This document shows, in pieces, positions 43,014 to 51,565 of a stretch of DNA of 64,000 nucleotides. The DNA lies in the NCBI RefSeq assembly GCF_009731355.2, contig NZ_AP022810.1:2260001-2324000 (forward strand). The letters are read 5' to 3'. The translations under genes and the position numbers were made by a program. A model generated the notes under the pieces. It was not told the DNA's origin and searched no databases. It worked only from the letters and a program-made list of their open reading frames with translations. Source of the DNA: Desulfuromonas sp. AOP6. Its GTDB lineage: Bacteria; Desulfobacterota; Desulfuromonadia; Desulfuromonadales; SZUA-540. Position 1 is the first letter of the stretch. The number at the start of each line of letters is the position of its first letter.

Positions 43014-43088
43014 TGGCTGGGGCGCCAGGATTCGAACCTGGGAATGCCGGAATCAAAATCCGGTGCCTTACCGCTTGGCGACGCCCCA
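43014..43088 (-). tRNA. tRNA-Gln (anticodon TTG)
   Basis: A 75-nt minus-strand cloverleaf: acceptor TGGGGCG with CGCCCCA, anticodon stem CCGGA/TCCGG with loop TTTTGAT (anticodon TTG), T arm GGTTCGAATCC and encoded CCA. It lies between ispE and prs. Confidence 0.95.
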
Positions 43089-43122
43089 TCAAAAAACGTG
43101 CTAAATTCCCCTACTGAATCAC

Positions 43123-43968
43123 CTACACAGGCCGTACAACCTCGGCCCGCCAGGTCTCGCGCTCACGGCCGATCTTCCCGCAAGCTGCCTCAGCCTCTTC
43201 CTGACTCTGGAAGACCCCGAAGACCGTCGGACCGCTACCCGACATCAACACAGCGCAAGCTCCCAGCTCGGAGAGCCGTGCTTTGGCCTGCCCGACCTCC
43301 GGGTACCTCGACATGGTCACCCGTTCAAGATCATTGAGGATAAAAGACTTGAAATCCTGGGCCGTTTTGGGAAACCCGGGTAATCTATACTCATCCACAT
43401 AGCTTGTCAACCCCAAATTTTGGTAAACCCAGGCCGTAGAAACAGCCACTCCGGGATTGACCAAAACATACCAGACAGGTGGCAGCGACACCGGAAGAGG
43501 TTGCAGAACATCTCCGACTCCCCGGGCGATCGCCGGTTGTCCATACAGAAAAAACGGTACATCGGCCCCCAGGGAAGCCCCTATCGCCATGAGCTCATCG
43601 CGGGTCAAACCGGCAGCCAACATATCGTTCAGCCCAAGCAGGACCGTTGCCGCATCAGAAGACCCTCCACCGAGGCCCGCCGCCACCGGAATATTCTTCT
43701 CGACAAGCAGATCAACCCCCACCCTTTTTTTGAGGCGCCCAAGCAGAGCCTCGGCAGCCCTGGCCGCAATATTTTCGGTACCCGGCAAAAGGTCGACCCC
43801 CGGACAGGCCACTCTTACGCCACACCTCTCCGACAGGGATATTTCGATGCGATCGTACAGAGAGACACACTGCATGACCATGCAAAGATCGTGGTAGCCA
43901 TCCTCGCGCTTGCCGAGAACCTGCAGACGCAAATTGATTTTTGCCGGAGCTTGAAAAACTCGCCTCAC
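43123..43968 (-). CDS. ispE: 4-diphosphocytidyl-2-C-methyl-D-erythritol kinase
   Basis: 281 residues from GTG 43968 after GAGGGGGG; the frame to 44001 adds a tail without family similarity. It is the GHMP kinase of the MEP isoprenoid pathway. Markers are APAKINLRLQVLGKREDGYHDL with the substrate-site Lys, VAAGLGGGSSDAATVLLGLN (ATP loop) and VLMSGSGPTVFGVF (motif III). A tRNA-Gln gene follows. Confidence 0.95.
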   Translation of the reverse strand: MRRVFQAPAKINLRLQVLGKREDGYHDLCMVMQCVSLYDRIEISLSERCGVRVACPGVDLLPGTENIAARAAEALLGRLKKRVGVDLLVEKNIPVAAGLGGGSSDAATVLLGLNDMLAAGLTRDELMAIGASLGADVPFFLYGQPAIARGVGDVLQPLPVSLPPVWYVLVNPGVAVSTAWVYQNLGLTSYVDEYRLPGFPKTAQDFKSFILNDLERVTMSRYPEVGQAKARLSELGACAVLMSGSGPTVFGVFQSQEEAEAACGKIGRERETWRAEVVRPV

Positions 43969-44066
43969 AATCCCCCCTCGGAAGCCGTTTTTGCCAAACA
44001 ACGCATCATTTGCGATGATTCAACAAAAGTCAAGCCGCCATTTTCCCAGGAAACGCCATTCTGGCG

Positions 44067-44100
44067 GGCCAAAAACGACCACATGTGGCCGTTTTTGGCC
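44067..44100. promoter_or_regulatory. 34-bp near-perfect inverted repeat
   Basis: GGCCAAAAACG and CGTTTTTGGCC flank CCACATGTGG, with one mismatched pair. It could be an operator or, in either direction, a terminator stem with internal T tract. Confidence 0.65.
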
Positions 44101-44301
44101 AAAACACTACCAGGGGGACCTCAGAAAACTTTGTTGCAAACTCTCGCTTCTCCCTGCGACAGAACCGCTCGACCCAAAATACAAACACTTTTTTAAAATG
44201 GCACAATACTAGCAGTCGCCTTTCAGCCCTATCGGACTGGCCACCTGCCCTTGCACGAAGTCCCCAAAGGGAAATCCTGCATTCTTGCCAGCACTAAATG
44301 A

Positions 44302-44329
44302 TTGCAAAACATCAGTTCCCGTGTATATT
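44302..44329 (+). promoter_or_regulatory. Promoter of the TAXI-TRAP cluster
   Basis: TTGCAA (44302-44307) and TATATT (44324-44329), 16 bases apart, about 100 bases before ATG 44433. Confidence 0.5.
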
Positions 44330-44432
44330 TAATCCACCTTGAGACTTGGTTTTTCCTTGAAAACAGCCCCCAGTTTCCAGGATCAGAATATTGTTTTCAT
44401 TTAACCCCCAACATCGTACAGGAGGAAAGAAC

Positions 44433-45431
44433 ATGATCAAGACAGCAAGGTTAATGTCCCTTACGCTTTCAGCTCTGCTTGTAGCGGCCATGACACTGGT
44501 TCCCAATATCGGTCACGCCCAGAAAACACGTCTGGCTTTCTCCGGTGGTCCCGACGGCGGTACATTCCAGTACTTTTCCAACGGCATCGCCACCCGTCTC
44601 TCCAAAACTATTCCGAACGTTGAAGTCTCCAACATGGCTTCGGCCGGCTCCGTGGAAAACGTCCGCCGCGTCAACTCCGGCGAGGCCGATTTCGGCATCG
44701 CTTACTCAGGAGACACCTACCTGGCCCGTACCGGCCAGCTGCCCAAAGATACCCGCAAGTACGAAAACGTCCATGCCCTGGCCTATCTTTACGGCGCCCC
44801 TGCGCACCTTATCGTACTTGACGGCAGCGGCATCAACGCGGTCAGCGACCTCGCCGGCAAGCGTGTTGCCGTAGGTGGGGCAGGTTCCGGTGCCGCGGCT
44901 TCGGCCCAGCGCTACTTCGAGACGCTTGGACTGTGGGACAAGATGAATGTCGAGTTCATCGGCTACAGCAAGGCCGCTTCGGCACTCGGTGACAAGCTCA
45001 TCGACGCCATGTGGGTTTTCGCCGGCTTCCCAAACTCTTCGGTCATCCAGGCCGCTGCCAGCAACAAAATCAAAGTTCTCAGTCTTTATGAGGCGGGCGA
45101 AAAAGGCGGCGTCTTCAAGAAGTATCCCTTCTACGCCCCAGTCACCATTCCCGCCGGCACCTACAGCGGCATCGATTATGACGTCAAAACATTCCAGGAT
45201 TCCGCCCTCTGGGTGGCCGGCAAACATGTCGACAGCAATGTCATTTATCAAGTGACCAAAGACATCTTCACCCCCGAAGGGCTTTCCTACCTGGTCAAAG
45301 TGAAGAGCACCGCCAAAGCCATGAGCGTTGAAGGAGCCCTTACCGGCATCGTAACGCCTGTGCATGAAGGCGCTGAAAAGCTCTGGAAAGAAAAGGGCCT
45401 GGCCCTGACCCCCGAGCAGACTGCCCGCTAA
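44433..45431 (+). CDS. TAXI-type TRAP transporter solute-binding protein
   Basis: 332 residues, starting at ATG 44433 after AGGAGG. A signal peptide (about 1-29, ending NIGHA) sends it to the periplasm. It is of the TAXI subgroup: LAFSGGPDGGTFQYFSNGIA near the N-terminus, SAGSVENVRRVNSGEADFGI, GKRVAVGGAGSGAAAS, and IPAGTYSGIDYD at the end. It delivers a solute, often a dicarboxylate or glutamate-like acid, to the fused permease 110 bases downstream. The substrate is not evident. A hairpin after the stop would raise its transcript level relative to the permease. Confidence 0.9.
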   Translation: MIKTARLMSLTLSALLVAAMTLVPNIGHAQKTRLAFSGGPDGGTFQYFSNGIATRLSKTIPNVEVSNMASAGSVENVRRVNSGEADFGIAYSGDTYLARTGQLPKDTRKYENVHALAYLYGAPAHLIVLDGSGINAVSDLAGKRVAVGGAGSGAAASAQRYFETLGLWDKMNVEFIGYSKAASALGDKLIDAMWVFAGFPNSSVIQAAASNKIKVLSLYEAGEKGGVFKKYPFYAPVTIPAGTYSGIDYDVKTFQDSALWVAGKHVDSNVIYQVTKDIFTPEGLSYLVKVKSTAKAMSVEGALTGIVTPVHEGAEKLWKEKGLALTPEQTAR

Positions 45432-45472
45432 AACCCAGGAAGTCTGAAAGCCTGCATAAGACACGACCATCT

Positions 45473-45505
45473 GGAAGCGGGGCTGACCATTCGGCCCCGC
45501 TTTCC
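45473..45505 (+). other. Intercistronic hairpin between binding protein and permease
   Basis: GGAAGCGGGGC (45473-45483) pairs with GCCCCGCTTTCC (45494-45505) with one bulge. There is only a weak T-run, so it is more likely a message-stabilising or partial-termination structure. Confidence 0.55.
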
Positions 45506-45541
45506 ATCTGCCCGCACCCTAGCCTTTTCTAGAGAGCCTGT

Positions 45542-47983
45542 ATGTCGGAAGAAAAAAACAAAGAACTGGAAGAACTGGAAAATCTGAGCCCAGAGGAACA
45601 GGAAAAGCTGAAAAAGCTCATGGAGAAGGACGCCAAGTCCTACCGCTCTCCCACAGGCTTTTTCAAAGGGCTGGTAGCCCTGCTGGGCGCGGGCATGGTC
45701 ATTTTCTATTTCTACACCGCCGGCCTGGCGGCGGTAGCGACCCAGTACCATCGAGGGGTCTACGTCTTTGCCACCTACGTGCTGGTGTTCCTGCTTTACC
45801 CGGCGGGCAAGGTAAAAATCCGCGCTCTCCTTACGGCGGTTCTGTCCATCATCCTTTCCATGCTAGGGACCGCACTCCTTTTCTTTTCCGACATGGCGGC
45901 TTTTCACGAACGCCTGCTGGAGATAGGGGACCGCTACGGCTCCGGGGGGCTTGGCGGAGCCATCGCATCGGCAGCCGGGTTGTGGCAGGTCGCCCTCGGT
46001 GCCGTGCTGATATTCGCCCTGGTCATGATCGGCGATCGTCTTATCATGCGCCGCTCCGGCAACAACCCGACGATTTCTGACATCCTCTTCGCCCTGCTCT
46101 CGGCGGCCGTGGTCTATTACTGGATGCACGAGTTCGAAAACCTCAATTACCGGGCTGGTGCGGAGAATGAGTTGGACGCCATGGTCAGTATTGTCGGCGT
46201 CTTTCTCTCCCTGGAAGTCTGCCGCCGCGTTCTCGGCTGGTCCATGACCCTCATCGGCTTAGGCATGATCGTCTACGGCTACTTCGGCCCTTACTTCCCC
46301 GACATGCTTTCCCATCGCGGCTTCGGTATCGAGCGTCTGGCCACGGCCCTCTACCTGACCACCAACGGGGTATTCGGCGTCATGGCCAATGTTCTGGCCA
46401 CCTACGTTATTCTTTTTATCTTTTTCGGTGCTTTCCTGCACAAAAGCGGGGCGGGCAAATTCTTCATCGACCTGCCGCTGGCTATTGCCGGCAACAGCAC
46501 CGGCGGGCCGGCCAAGGTAGCAGTCATCGCCTCGGCCCTGTTCGGCTCCGTTTCGGGCAGCGCCATCGCCAACACAGTCTCCACCGGCGCCTTCACCATT
46601 CCCCTCATGAAACGGGCGGGCTTCAAGCCCCATGTGGCCGGCGCCATTGAACCGGCCGCTTCCATCGGCGGCATGTTCCTGCCGCCGATCATGGGGGCCG
46701 GCGGCTTCCTGATGGCTGAACTGACCAACACCTCCTACACCACCATCATGATGATCGCCATCTTCCCTGCCCTGCTTTACTTCTTCTCCGTCTTCTGCAT
46801 GATCCATTTCGAAGCGAAGAAGCAGGGCCTCAAGGGCATACAGGGCGAAGAGTTTCCCCACTGGAAGGTGGTGCTCAAGCGTGAATGGTATTTCAGTTTG
46901 CCGCTGGTCATCATCACGGTGCTGATGATCATGGGCCGCTCTCCCGGTTATTCCGCTTTCTGGGCGACGATCTCATGCGTTGTCATCAGCTGGTTCCGCA
47001 AAGAGACCCGCATGGGAATCAAGGAGATCTGGGAGGCCATTCTCACTGGCGCCAACAATACCCTGATTATCGGCGCCACCCTCGGGGTCATCGGTATCAT
47101 CGTCGGCACCATATCCCTTACCGGCATCGGTCTGAAGTTCTCCGATATCATCATTTCCATGGCCCAGGGGAACCTCATGCTGGCCCTGCTGCTGGTCGCC
47201 CTGGCTTCCCTGGTGCTCGGCATGGGGGTTCCAGTGACGGCGGCCTACCTGATCACTGCCGTACTGGCCGTGCCACCCCTGGTGGAGATGGGTGTCCCCG
47301 TGATCGCCGCACACATGATCGTCTACTGGCTCAGCCAGGATTCCAACATCACTCCGCCCGTCTGCGTGGCGGCCTACGCTGGCGCGGCCATCGCTGGTTC
47401 CGACCCCTGGAAGACCGGGTGGACCAGCTTCAAGTTTGCCAAGCTCCTCTACGTCATGCCGATCCTCTTTGCCTTCACGCCGTCGATCCTGTTCCAGGCC
47501 AAGCCGATCAACGTCAAGATGCCGGCAATCCATGCCGAAGTCCCCTTCGCTTCCGTCCTCAAGGTCGATGTCAAGGAAGGGGACGAGTTCGTCAAAGGGG
47601 ACATTCTGGCAACCGTGCTGGTGGACGACAAGCCTGTGGATATCAAGGCTAAAAAAGACGGCCGCGTCACTCAGATCAAGACGTTTACCGGCGGGCTGGC
47701 CAATCCTGGGGACGTGCTGATCGAAGGTGAGATCATCGCCACAAAGACCAAGGTCTTCTCCTCCTTCTTCTCGGCCGTCCTGGGAACCATCGCCTTCTCA
47801 TCGCTGACCATGTTCTTCTGGATACGCCGCACAAGTATCCCCGAATGGCTGATTCTGGCGGCCGCCACAATCCTGCTTTACTGGCCAACGTTGATTACGG
47901 ATGCTGTCGGCATAGGCCTTGTGGCCATCGTCTTTATCATGCAGAAGGCTAAAAACAAACGGGAACAGGCGCTGGCCGCCTGA
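45542..47983 (+). CDS. TRAP transporter fused permease (4TM-12TM) with C-terminal lipoyl-like domain
   Basis: 813 residues combining the small (DctQ) and large (DctM) TRAP permease units. Charged N-terminal 40 residues, four TM helices, then the 12-TM unit with FGAFLHKSGAGKFFIDL, GGPAKVAVIASALFGSVSGSA and GGMFLPPIMGAGGFLMAEL. Near residues 665-731 an insert (VLKVDVKEGDEFVKGDILAT, VDDKPVDIKAKKDGRV) looks like a biotinyl/lipoyl-type beta barrel without a clear carrier Lys, followed by two or three more TM helices. This is the DUF3394-like extension of TAXI permeases. It should import solute with sodium or protons. Confidence 0.88.
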   Translation: MSEEKNKELEELENLSPEEQEKLKKLMEKDAKSYRSPTGFFKGLVALLGAGMVIFYFYTAGLAAVATQYHRGVYVFATYVLVFLLYPAGKVKIRALLTAVLSIILSMLGTALLFFSDMAAFHERLLEIGDRYGSGGLGGAIASAAGLWQVALGAVLIFALVMIGDRLIMRRSGNNPTISDILFALLSAAVVYYWMHEFENLNYRAGAENELDAMVSIVGVFLSLEVCRRVLGWSMTLIGLGMIVYGYFGPYFPDMLSHRGFGIERLATALYLTTNGVFGVMANVLATYVILFIFFGAFLHKSGAGKFFIDLPLAIAGNSTGGPAKVAVIASALFGSVSGSAIANTVSTGAFTIPLMKRAGFKPHVAGAIEPAASIGGMFLPPIMGAGGFLMAELTNTSYTTIMMIAIFPALLYFFSVFCMIHFEAKKQGLKGIQGEEFPHWKVVLKREWYFSLPLVIITVLMIMGRSPGYSAFWATISCVVISWFRKETRMGIKEIWEAILTGANNTLIIGATLGVIGIIVGTISLTGIGLKFSDIIISMAQGNLMLALLLVALASLVLGMGVPVTAAYLITAVLAVPPLVEMGVPVIAAHMIVYWLSQDSNITPPVCVAAYAGAAIAGSDPWKTGWTSFKFAKLLYVMPILFAFTPSILFQAKPINVKMPAIHAEVPFASVLKVDVKEGDEFVKGDILATVLVDDKPVDIKAKKDGRVTQIKTFTGGLANPGDVLIEGEIIATKTKVFSSFFSAVLGTIAFSSLTMFFWIRRTSIPEWLILAAATILLYWPTLITDAVGIGLVAIVFIMQKAKNKREQALAA

Positions 47984-48006
47984 ACCGCTGTCTCGCGAGG
48001 AACACC

Positions 48007-48456
48007 ATGAAAAGCATCAAGAAAATACTTTATGCAACCGATTTTTCTGAAAGTGCCAACGATGCGGCCGACTATGCGCTGACCCTGGCCAAATTGGCGG
48101 GAGCCACCATACATGTTCTGCATGTCATCGGCGAGTTGGTGGACAGCCGCAAAAGCCAGATCCAGCCGGAGGCTTTTGCCATGTTGGAGAAGAATGTGGA
48201 GGTGCAAACCGTCAAGGAGATGGAGGACTTCTGTCAAAGCCGTTTTGGCCAACAGATCCCCTATACCTCGGAAGTGGTCATCGGCACGCCTTTTCAGCAG
48301 ATCATCGAGAAGGCCAGGGCTGTTGGAGCCGATCTGATCGTTATGGGAACGCATGGACGTACCGGCATCGAGCACGTTATTGTGGGCAGCACCGCCGAAA
48401 GGGTGGTCAGGCGTTCGAAAATCCCTGTACTGACAGTGCAGCAGCAGGCGAACTGA
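48007..48456 (+). CDS. Universal stress protein (UspA family)
   Basis: 149 residues with the ATP-binding Usp fold: MKSIKKILYATDFSES at the start and the MGTHGRTGIEHVIVGSTAERV ATP loop. It lies between the TRAP permease and a second TAXI binding protein. A TRAP-linked Usp is known from TeaD in the ectoine transporter TeaABCD, where it regulates transport; the same role is likely here. GAGGAA precedes ATG. Confidence 0.9.
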   Translation: MKSIKKILYATDFSESANDAADYALTLAKLAGATIHVLHVIGELVDSRKSQIQPEAFAMLEKNVEVQTVKEMEDFCQSRFGQQIPYTSEVVIGTPFQQIIEKARAVGADLIVMGTHGRTGIEHVIVGSTAERVVRRSKIPVLTVQQQAN

Positions 48457-48487
48457 CGTGTCCCCCATCCCCCCGAGGAACTCTGCC

Positions 48488-49465
48488 ATGAGCAAGCGAT
48501 TTTTTCACCTTTGCAGCCTTTTTGTTCTACTTTCTGCCACCCTGTCCGCCACTCTGGTTCTGGCCGCCCCCCCACAGGTTCGCTTTGTGAGTGGTCCAGC
48601 TGGGGGAACCTTTGATGTGGTCGGGGACACGATCACGCGCCTGGTCAACGAGAAAAGCACCGAAATGCACATCAGCCGCAGCATCTCCGCCGGCTCGGTG
48701 GAAAATCTGCGCCGCCTCAGCTCCGGCCAGGCCGATTTCGGCATTATCTACGCCGGCGATCTCTTTCTAGCCCAGCAGGGCCGTTTGCCCTATGATGCCC
48801 GCACCTATGACAATGTCCTGGTGGCGGCCTATCTCTACAGCGCCCCGGCCCAGATGCTGGTACGTCAGGACAGCGACATTCAGACGGTGGAGGATTTGGT
48901 CGGCAAGCGCGTGGCGATCGGCGGGCCTGGCTCCGGTGCTGCCGCAGCCGCCCAGCTCTATCTGACCAGCATCGGCCTGTGGGACCGCATTCGCCCCGAC
49001 TACACCGGCTATCAGGAGGCGGTCTCTGCCTTGGCACACCGCTATGTCGATGCCATCTGGCTCTTTGCCGCCCTGCCCACGCCGGCGGCGACGCATGCAG
49101 GCCAGGCTTTTCCCATTCGGCTGCTCGACCTTCAGGAGGCTGGAGTCAAAGCTGGTTTCTTTACCGACTATCCCTTTTTCGCACCGACCACTATTCCGGC
49201 GGGCACCTACCAGGGCATCGACCGTGATATTTCGACCTTTTCCGATCGGGCCCTGTTAGCTGCCGGAGCCCAGGTGCCAGAGGAAGCAGTGCGGGAAGTT
49301 TTACGGAAAGTCTTTTCTGGCGAGGGTCTGGACAGGCTGGGCGAGAAAGAACCGAGCCTGGTCGGCCTGAACAAGCAGAAGGGAGTGCAGACCAAGGCAA
49401 GACCGCTGCATCCTGGTGCCATGACTTTCTGGAAAGAGCAGGGTTTGCAGATATCGGCGCCTTGA
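48488..49465 (+). CDS. Second TAXI-type TRAP solute-binding protein
   Basis: 325 residues from ATG 48488 after GAGGAA, with a signal peptide ending near residue 27 (LVLAAP). It is clearly a paralogue of the protein of 44433-45431: VSGPAGGTFDVVGDTITRLV, ISAGSVENLRRLSSGQADFGI, GKRVAIGGPGSGAAAAAQ and IPAGTYQGIDRD match at similar places. Two binding proteins flanking one permease and a Usp suggests two related solutes or alternate affinity. It could also serve a permease elsewhere. Confidence 0.88.
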   Translation: MSKRFFHLCSLFVLLSATLSATLVLAAPPQVRFVSGPAGGTFDVVGDTITRLVNEKSTEMHISRSISAGSVENLRRLSSGQADFGIIYAGDLFLAQQGRLPYDARTYDNVLVAAYLYSAPAQMLVRQDSDIQTVEDLVGKRVAIGGPGSGAAAAAQLYLTSIGLWDRIRPDYTGYQEAVSALAHRYVDAIWLFAALPTPAATHAGQAFPIRLLDLQEAGVKAGFFTDYPFFAPTTIPAGTYQGIDRDISTFSDRALLAAGAQVPEEAVREVLRKVFSGEGLDRLGEKEPSLVGLNKQKGVQTKARPLHPGAMTFWKEQGLQISAP

Positions 49466-49486
49466 CTTCTTTTCAGGTTGACGTTA

Positions 49487-49882
49487 TTACTCCCAGCGAC
49501 CGTTCGAACGCTGGCGCAGAGCAATGACTTCGACCCGGCCCTGTTCGTTGATAAAGGAACTCAGCAGCCAACTGATCAGGCTGACAATCAGAGAACCCAG
49601 CAGGGCTGAACCGAAACCACGGACATAAAAACCCGAGATGACCCCGGAAACCATCATCAACAGCATCGCGTTAATCACGAATGTGAACAGGCCGAGGGTC
49701 AGAATATTGATCGGCAGAGTGATCAGCAGCAGAATGGGGCGCAGCAAGGCGTTGAGAATCCCCAGGGTGGCTGCCGCAAAAAAAGCCGCCCAAAACCCGC
49801 TGGCCGCGATCCCCTCGATCAGGTAAGAGGCGGCCAGTATGGCCAGAGTCAGAATCAGCCAGCGTAGCATCAATCCCTTCAT
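49487..49882 (-). CDS. YvlD/phage-holin-family membrane protein
   Basis: 131 residues, four transmembrane helices (LMLRWLILTLAILAASYLI, then an AAATLGILNALLRPILLLIT stretch, two more). It belongs to the family annotated as phage holin 4 superfamily or YvlD, which is common in bacterial chromosomes with no phage link. The function is unknown. A charged C-terminal tail ends in NGRWE. It is convergent with the TRAP cluster. Confidence 0.82.
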   Translation of the reverse strand: MKGLMLRWLILTLAILAASYLIEGIAASGFWAAFFAAATLGILNALLRPILLLITLPINILTLGLFTFVINAMLLMMVSGVISGFYVRGFGSALLGSLIVSLISWLLSSFINEQGRVEVIALRQRSNGRWE

Positions 49883-49902
49883 AATATCCCCTTTTCAGCA
49901 TG

Positions 49903-49934
49903 GGCCGGCTTTGCATAAAGCCGGCCTTGTTTTA
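49903..49934. terminator. Hairpin with T-rich tail between the YvlD-like gene and xpt
   Basis: GGCCGGCTTT pairs perfectly with AAAGCCGGCC around GCAT, followed on the plus strand by TTGTTTTATT. No plus-strand gene lies just before it, so it may isolate xpt from antisense or read-through. Confidence 0.6.
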
Positions 49935-49962
49935 TTATTGGAGTCGATAGGTAGATCCACTC

Positions 49963-50048
49963 TCCGGTCCGTCTAAAAAACCGGATAAAATATCGCGAAC
50001 CCAACATGTAATCAGCACCTTTTCCTGAACCTGCTTCATTTTATCCGG
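49963..50048 (+). promoter_or_regulatory. Candidate leader RNA switch of xpt
   Basis: CCGGATAAAAT (49981-49991) is perfectly complementary to ATTTTATCCGG (50038-50048), which directly adjoins the AGGAG ribosome site of xpt. The first CCGGA could instead pair with TCCGG at 49963-49967. The two foldings exclude each other, so they could hide or free the ribosome site. No known riboswitch core is recognised. Confidence 0.45.
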
Positions 50049-50057
50049 AGGAGAGCC

Positions 50058-50624
50058 ATGCAGCAACTGATCGAACGCCTCCGTCGGGACGCCCGCTCCC
50101 TCGCCGGCAATCTTATCAAGGTGGACAGTTTTCTCAACCATCAGGTGGACACCGCCCTGCTCACCCAGGCAGGGCAGCACCTTGCCCACCAGTTTGCCGC
50201 AGAAGAAATCAGTAAAATCGTCACGGCCGAGGCCAGTGGCATCATTCCCGCCTTTGCCACGGCCCAGGCCATGGGCATTCCATTCATCTACGCCCGCAAG
50301 AGCCGCCCCCTTACCATGGCCGACAACCCGCTGTGTGCCGAGGTCACCAGCCGCACCCGAGGCAGCGACGCCGAGCTCTTTCTGTCACGGGAATATCTGG
50401 GCCCGACGGATCGCATCCTGGTGGTTGACGATTTTCTCGGCAGCGGGCAGACCGCTGCCGCCCTGGGGCAGATGGTGCGGCAGAGTGGCGCCACCCTGTG
50501 CGCTTTCGCTTTTCTGGTCGAAAAAGGGTACGAAAAAGGTCGTGTCACCTTGGCGAATTTTGACCTCCCCGTAAAAACTCTGGCGCGGATTGACCTCACC
50601 AAGGACGGTCTGGCGATATCTTGA
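50058..50624 (+). CDS. xpt: Xanthine phosphoribosyltransferase (Xpt type)
   Basis: 188 residues; converts xanthine (and some guanine) with PRPP into the nucleotide. It is of the Bacillus Xpt kind: an N-terminal QQLIERLRRDARSLAGNLIKVDSFLNHQVD region (split: LIKVDSFLNHQVD is diagnostic), KIVTAEASGIIPAFATAQ, and the PRPP loop ILVVDDFLGSGQTAAAL. GGAGGAGAG precedes the ATG, and a possible leader switch lies upstream. A hydrolase gene follows directly. Confidence 0.93.
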   Translation: MQQLIERLRRDARSLAGNLIKVDSFLNHQVDTALLTQAGQHLAHQFAAEEISKIVTAEASGIIPAFATAQAMGIPFIYARKSRPLTMADNPLCAEVTSRTRGSDAELFLSREYLGPTDRILVVDDFLGSGQTAAALGQMVRQSGATLCAFAFLVEKGYEKGRVTLANFDLPVKTLARIDLTKDGLAIS

Positions 50625-50647
50625 CAGCTTCGGAACGGAATGAAGGC

Positions 50648-51565
50648 ATGGCAGACGATGGCACCCGTATAATCCGGCAGGAAAACGGCCATATCTTCGG
50701 TATCAGCGAGTTTGGCACGCCCACGGGAAAGCCGCTCTTCTATTTCCACGGTTTCCCCGGCTCACGCCTGGAAGCCCGCATTATCCACCAACTGGCATGG
50801 CGCCACCAGATCCGCGTCATCGCTGTGGACAGACCGGGTTACGGCAAATCGTCCTACCAACCTCAACGCCGACTTTCTCATTGGTCGCGGGATATTGGGG
50901 ACATTGCCGACGCCCTCGAGTTGGATAGATTCAGCATACTCGGCGTGTCAGGCGGGGCTCCTTATGCTGCGGCCTGCGCCCGTTTTATGCCAGATCGCCT
51001 CATAAAAACGGGGATCGTCTGCGGCCTTGCCCCCCTTGACGAGGCTGCTTTGCTGAAACGACTCCATGGCCCGGACCGCCGCTTCGTCTGGATGAAAAAG
51101 CTGCCTCGTCCCCTTTATCGCCTGCCGTTGCTGCTGGCCGGGCTGGCGGCCAGGCGACAGCCTCAGCATTTGCTGGCGCTGGTCGCCCGAACGTTGCCCC
51201 CCTGTGACCGCGCGGCGATGACGGACGAAGACATTCGCCCGCTGCTGACAGACTCCATGCGTGAAGCCTTCAGCCAAGGGAGTGCCGGCGCTTTTGCCGA
51301 CCTCTGTGTGTATGGAGAGTCCTGGGGCTTCGCCCTGGAAGACATCCGCACCAAGGTCCTGCTCTGGCACGGCGAAAAAGATACGGTAGTCCCCTGTGCC
51401 ATGGGGCGCTTCATGGCCGAGAGGATCGCAGGCTGCGCAGCGACTTTCCTGCCGGAGGAGGGACACTTCTCCCTGCCTCTCCTGCAGGCGGAAGCTATCC
51501 TGATGGCGCTGATGGATCAGGACGATTTGCCAACTGGCTACGGTAACGGGACGATCAGAGGATAG
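50648..51565 (+). CDS. Alpha/beta hydrolase
   Basis: 305 residues from ATG 50648, with GGAA upstream; the frame from TTG 50621 overlaps the xpt stop. The fold is shown by FYFHGFPGSRLEAR (oxyanion region), VIAVDRPGYGKSSYQP, the nucleophile elbow GVSGGAPYAAA with Ser, an Asp in HGEKDTVVP and the catalytic His in PEEGHFSLP. No signal peptide. Substrate unknown. Its 3' end overlaps the convergent kinase gene by 28 bases. Confidence 0.9.
   Translation: MADDGTRIIRQENGHIFGISEFGTPTGKPLFYFHGFPGSRLEARIIHQLAWRHQIRVIAVDRPGYGKSSYQPQRRLSHWSRDIGDIADALELDRFSILGVSGGAPYAAACARFMPDRLIKTGIVCGLAPLDEAALLKRLHGPDRRFVWMKKLPRPLYRLPLLLAGLAARRQPQHLLALVARTLPPCDRAAMTDEDIRPLLTDSMREAFSQGSAGAFADLCVYGESWGFALEDIRTKVLLWHGEKDTVVPCAMGRFMAERIAGCAATFLPEEGHFSLPLLQAEAILMALMDQDDLPTGYGNGTIRG

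Larger units (their letters stand above)
44002..44432. other. Regulatory spacer between ispE and the TAXI-TRAP cluster
   Basis: No supported gene. It contains a 34-bp near-perfect palindrome (44067-44100), a poor sigma-54-like TGGCAC-N5-TAGCA at 44199-44214, and a sigma-70-like promoter at 44302-44329 for the cluster. Confidence 0.5.

Noticed and set aside
44199-44214. Sigma-54 promoter (TGGCAC-N5-TAGCA)
   Set aside because: The -12 element has A where the consensus TTGC has its second T, and a better sigma-70 pair lies closer to the gene.
49487-49882. Phage holin as evidence of a prophage remnant
   Set aside because: The family is widespread in chromosomes, and no other phage genes lie nearby.
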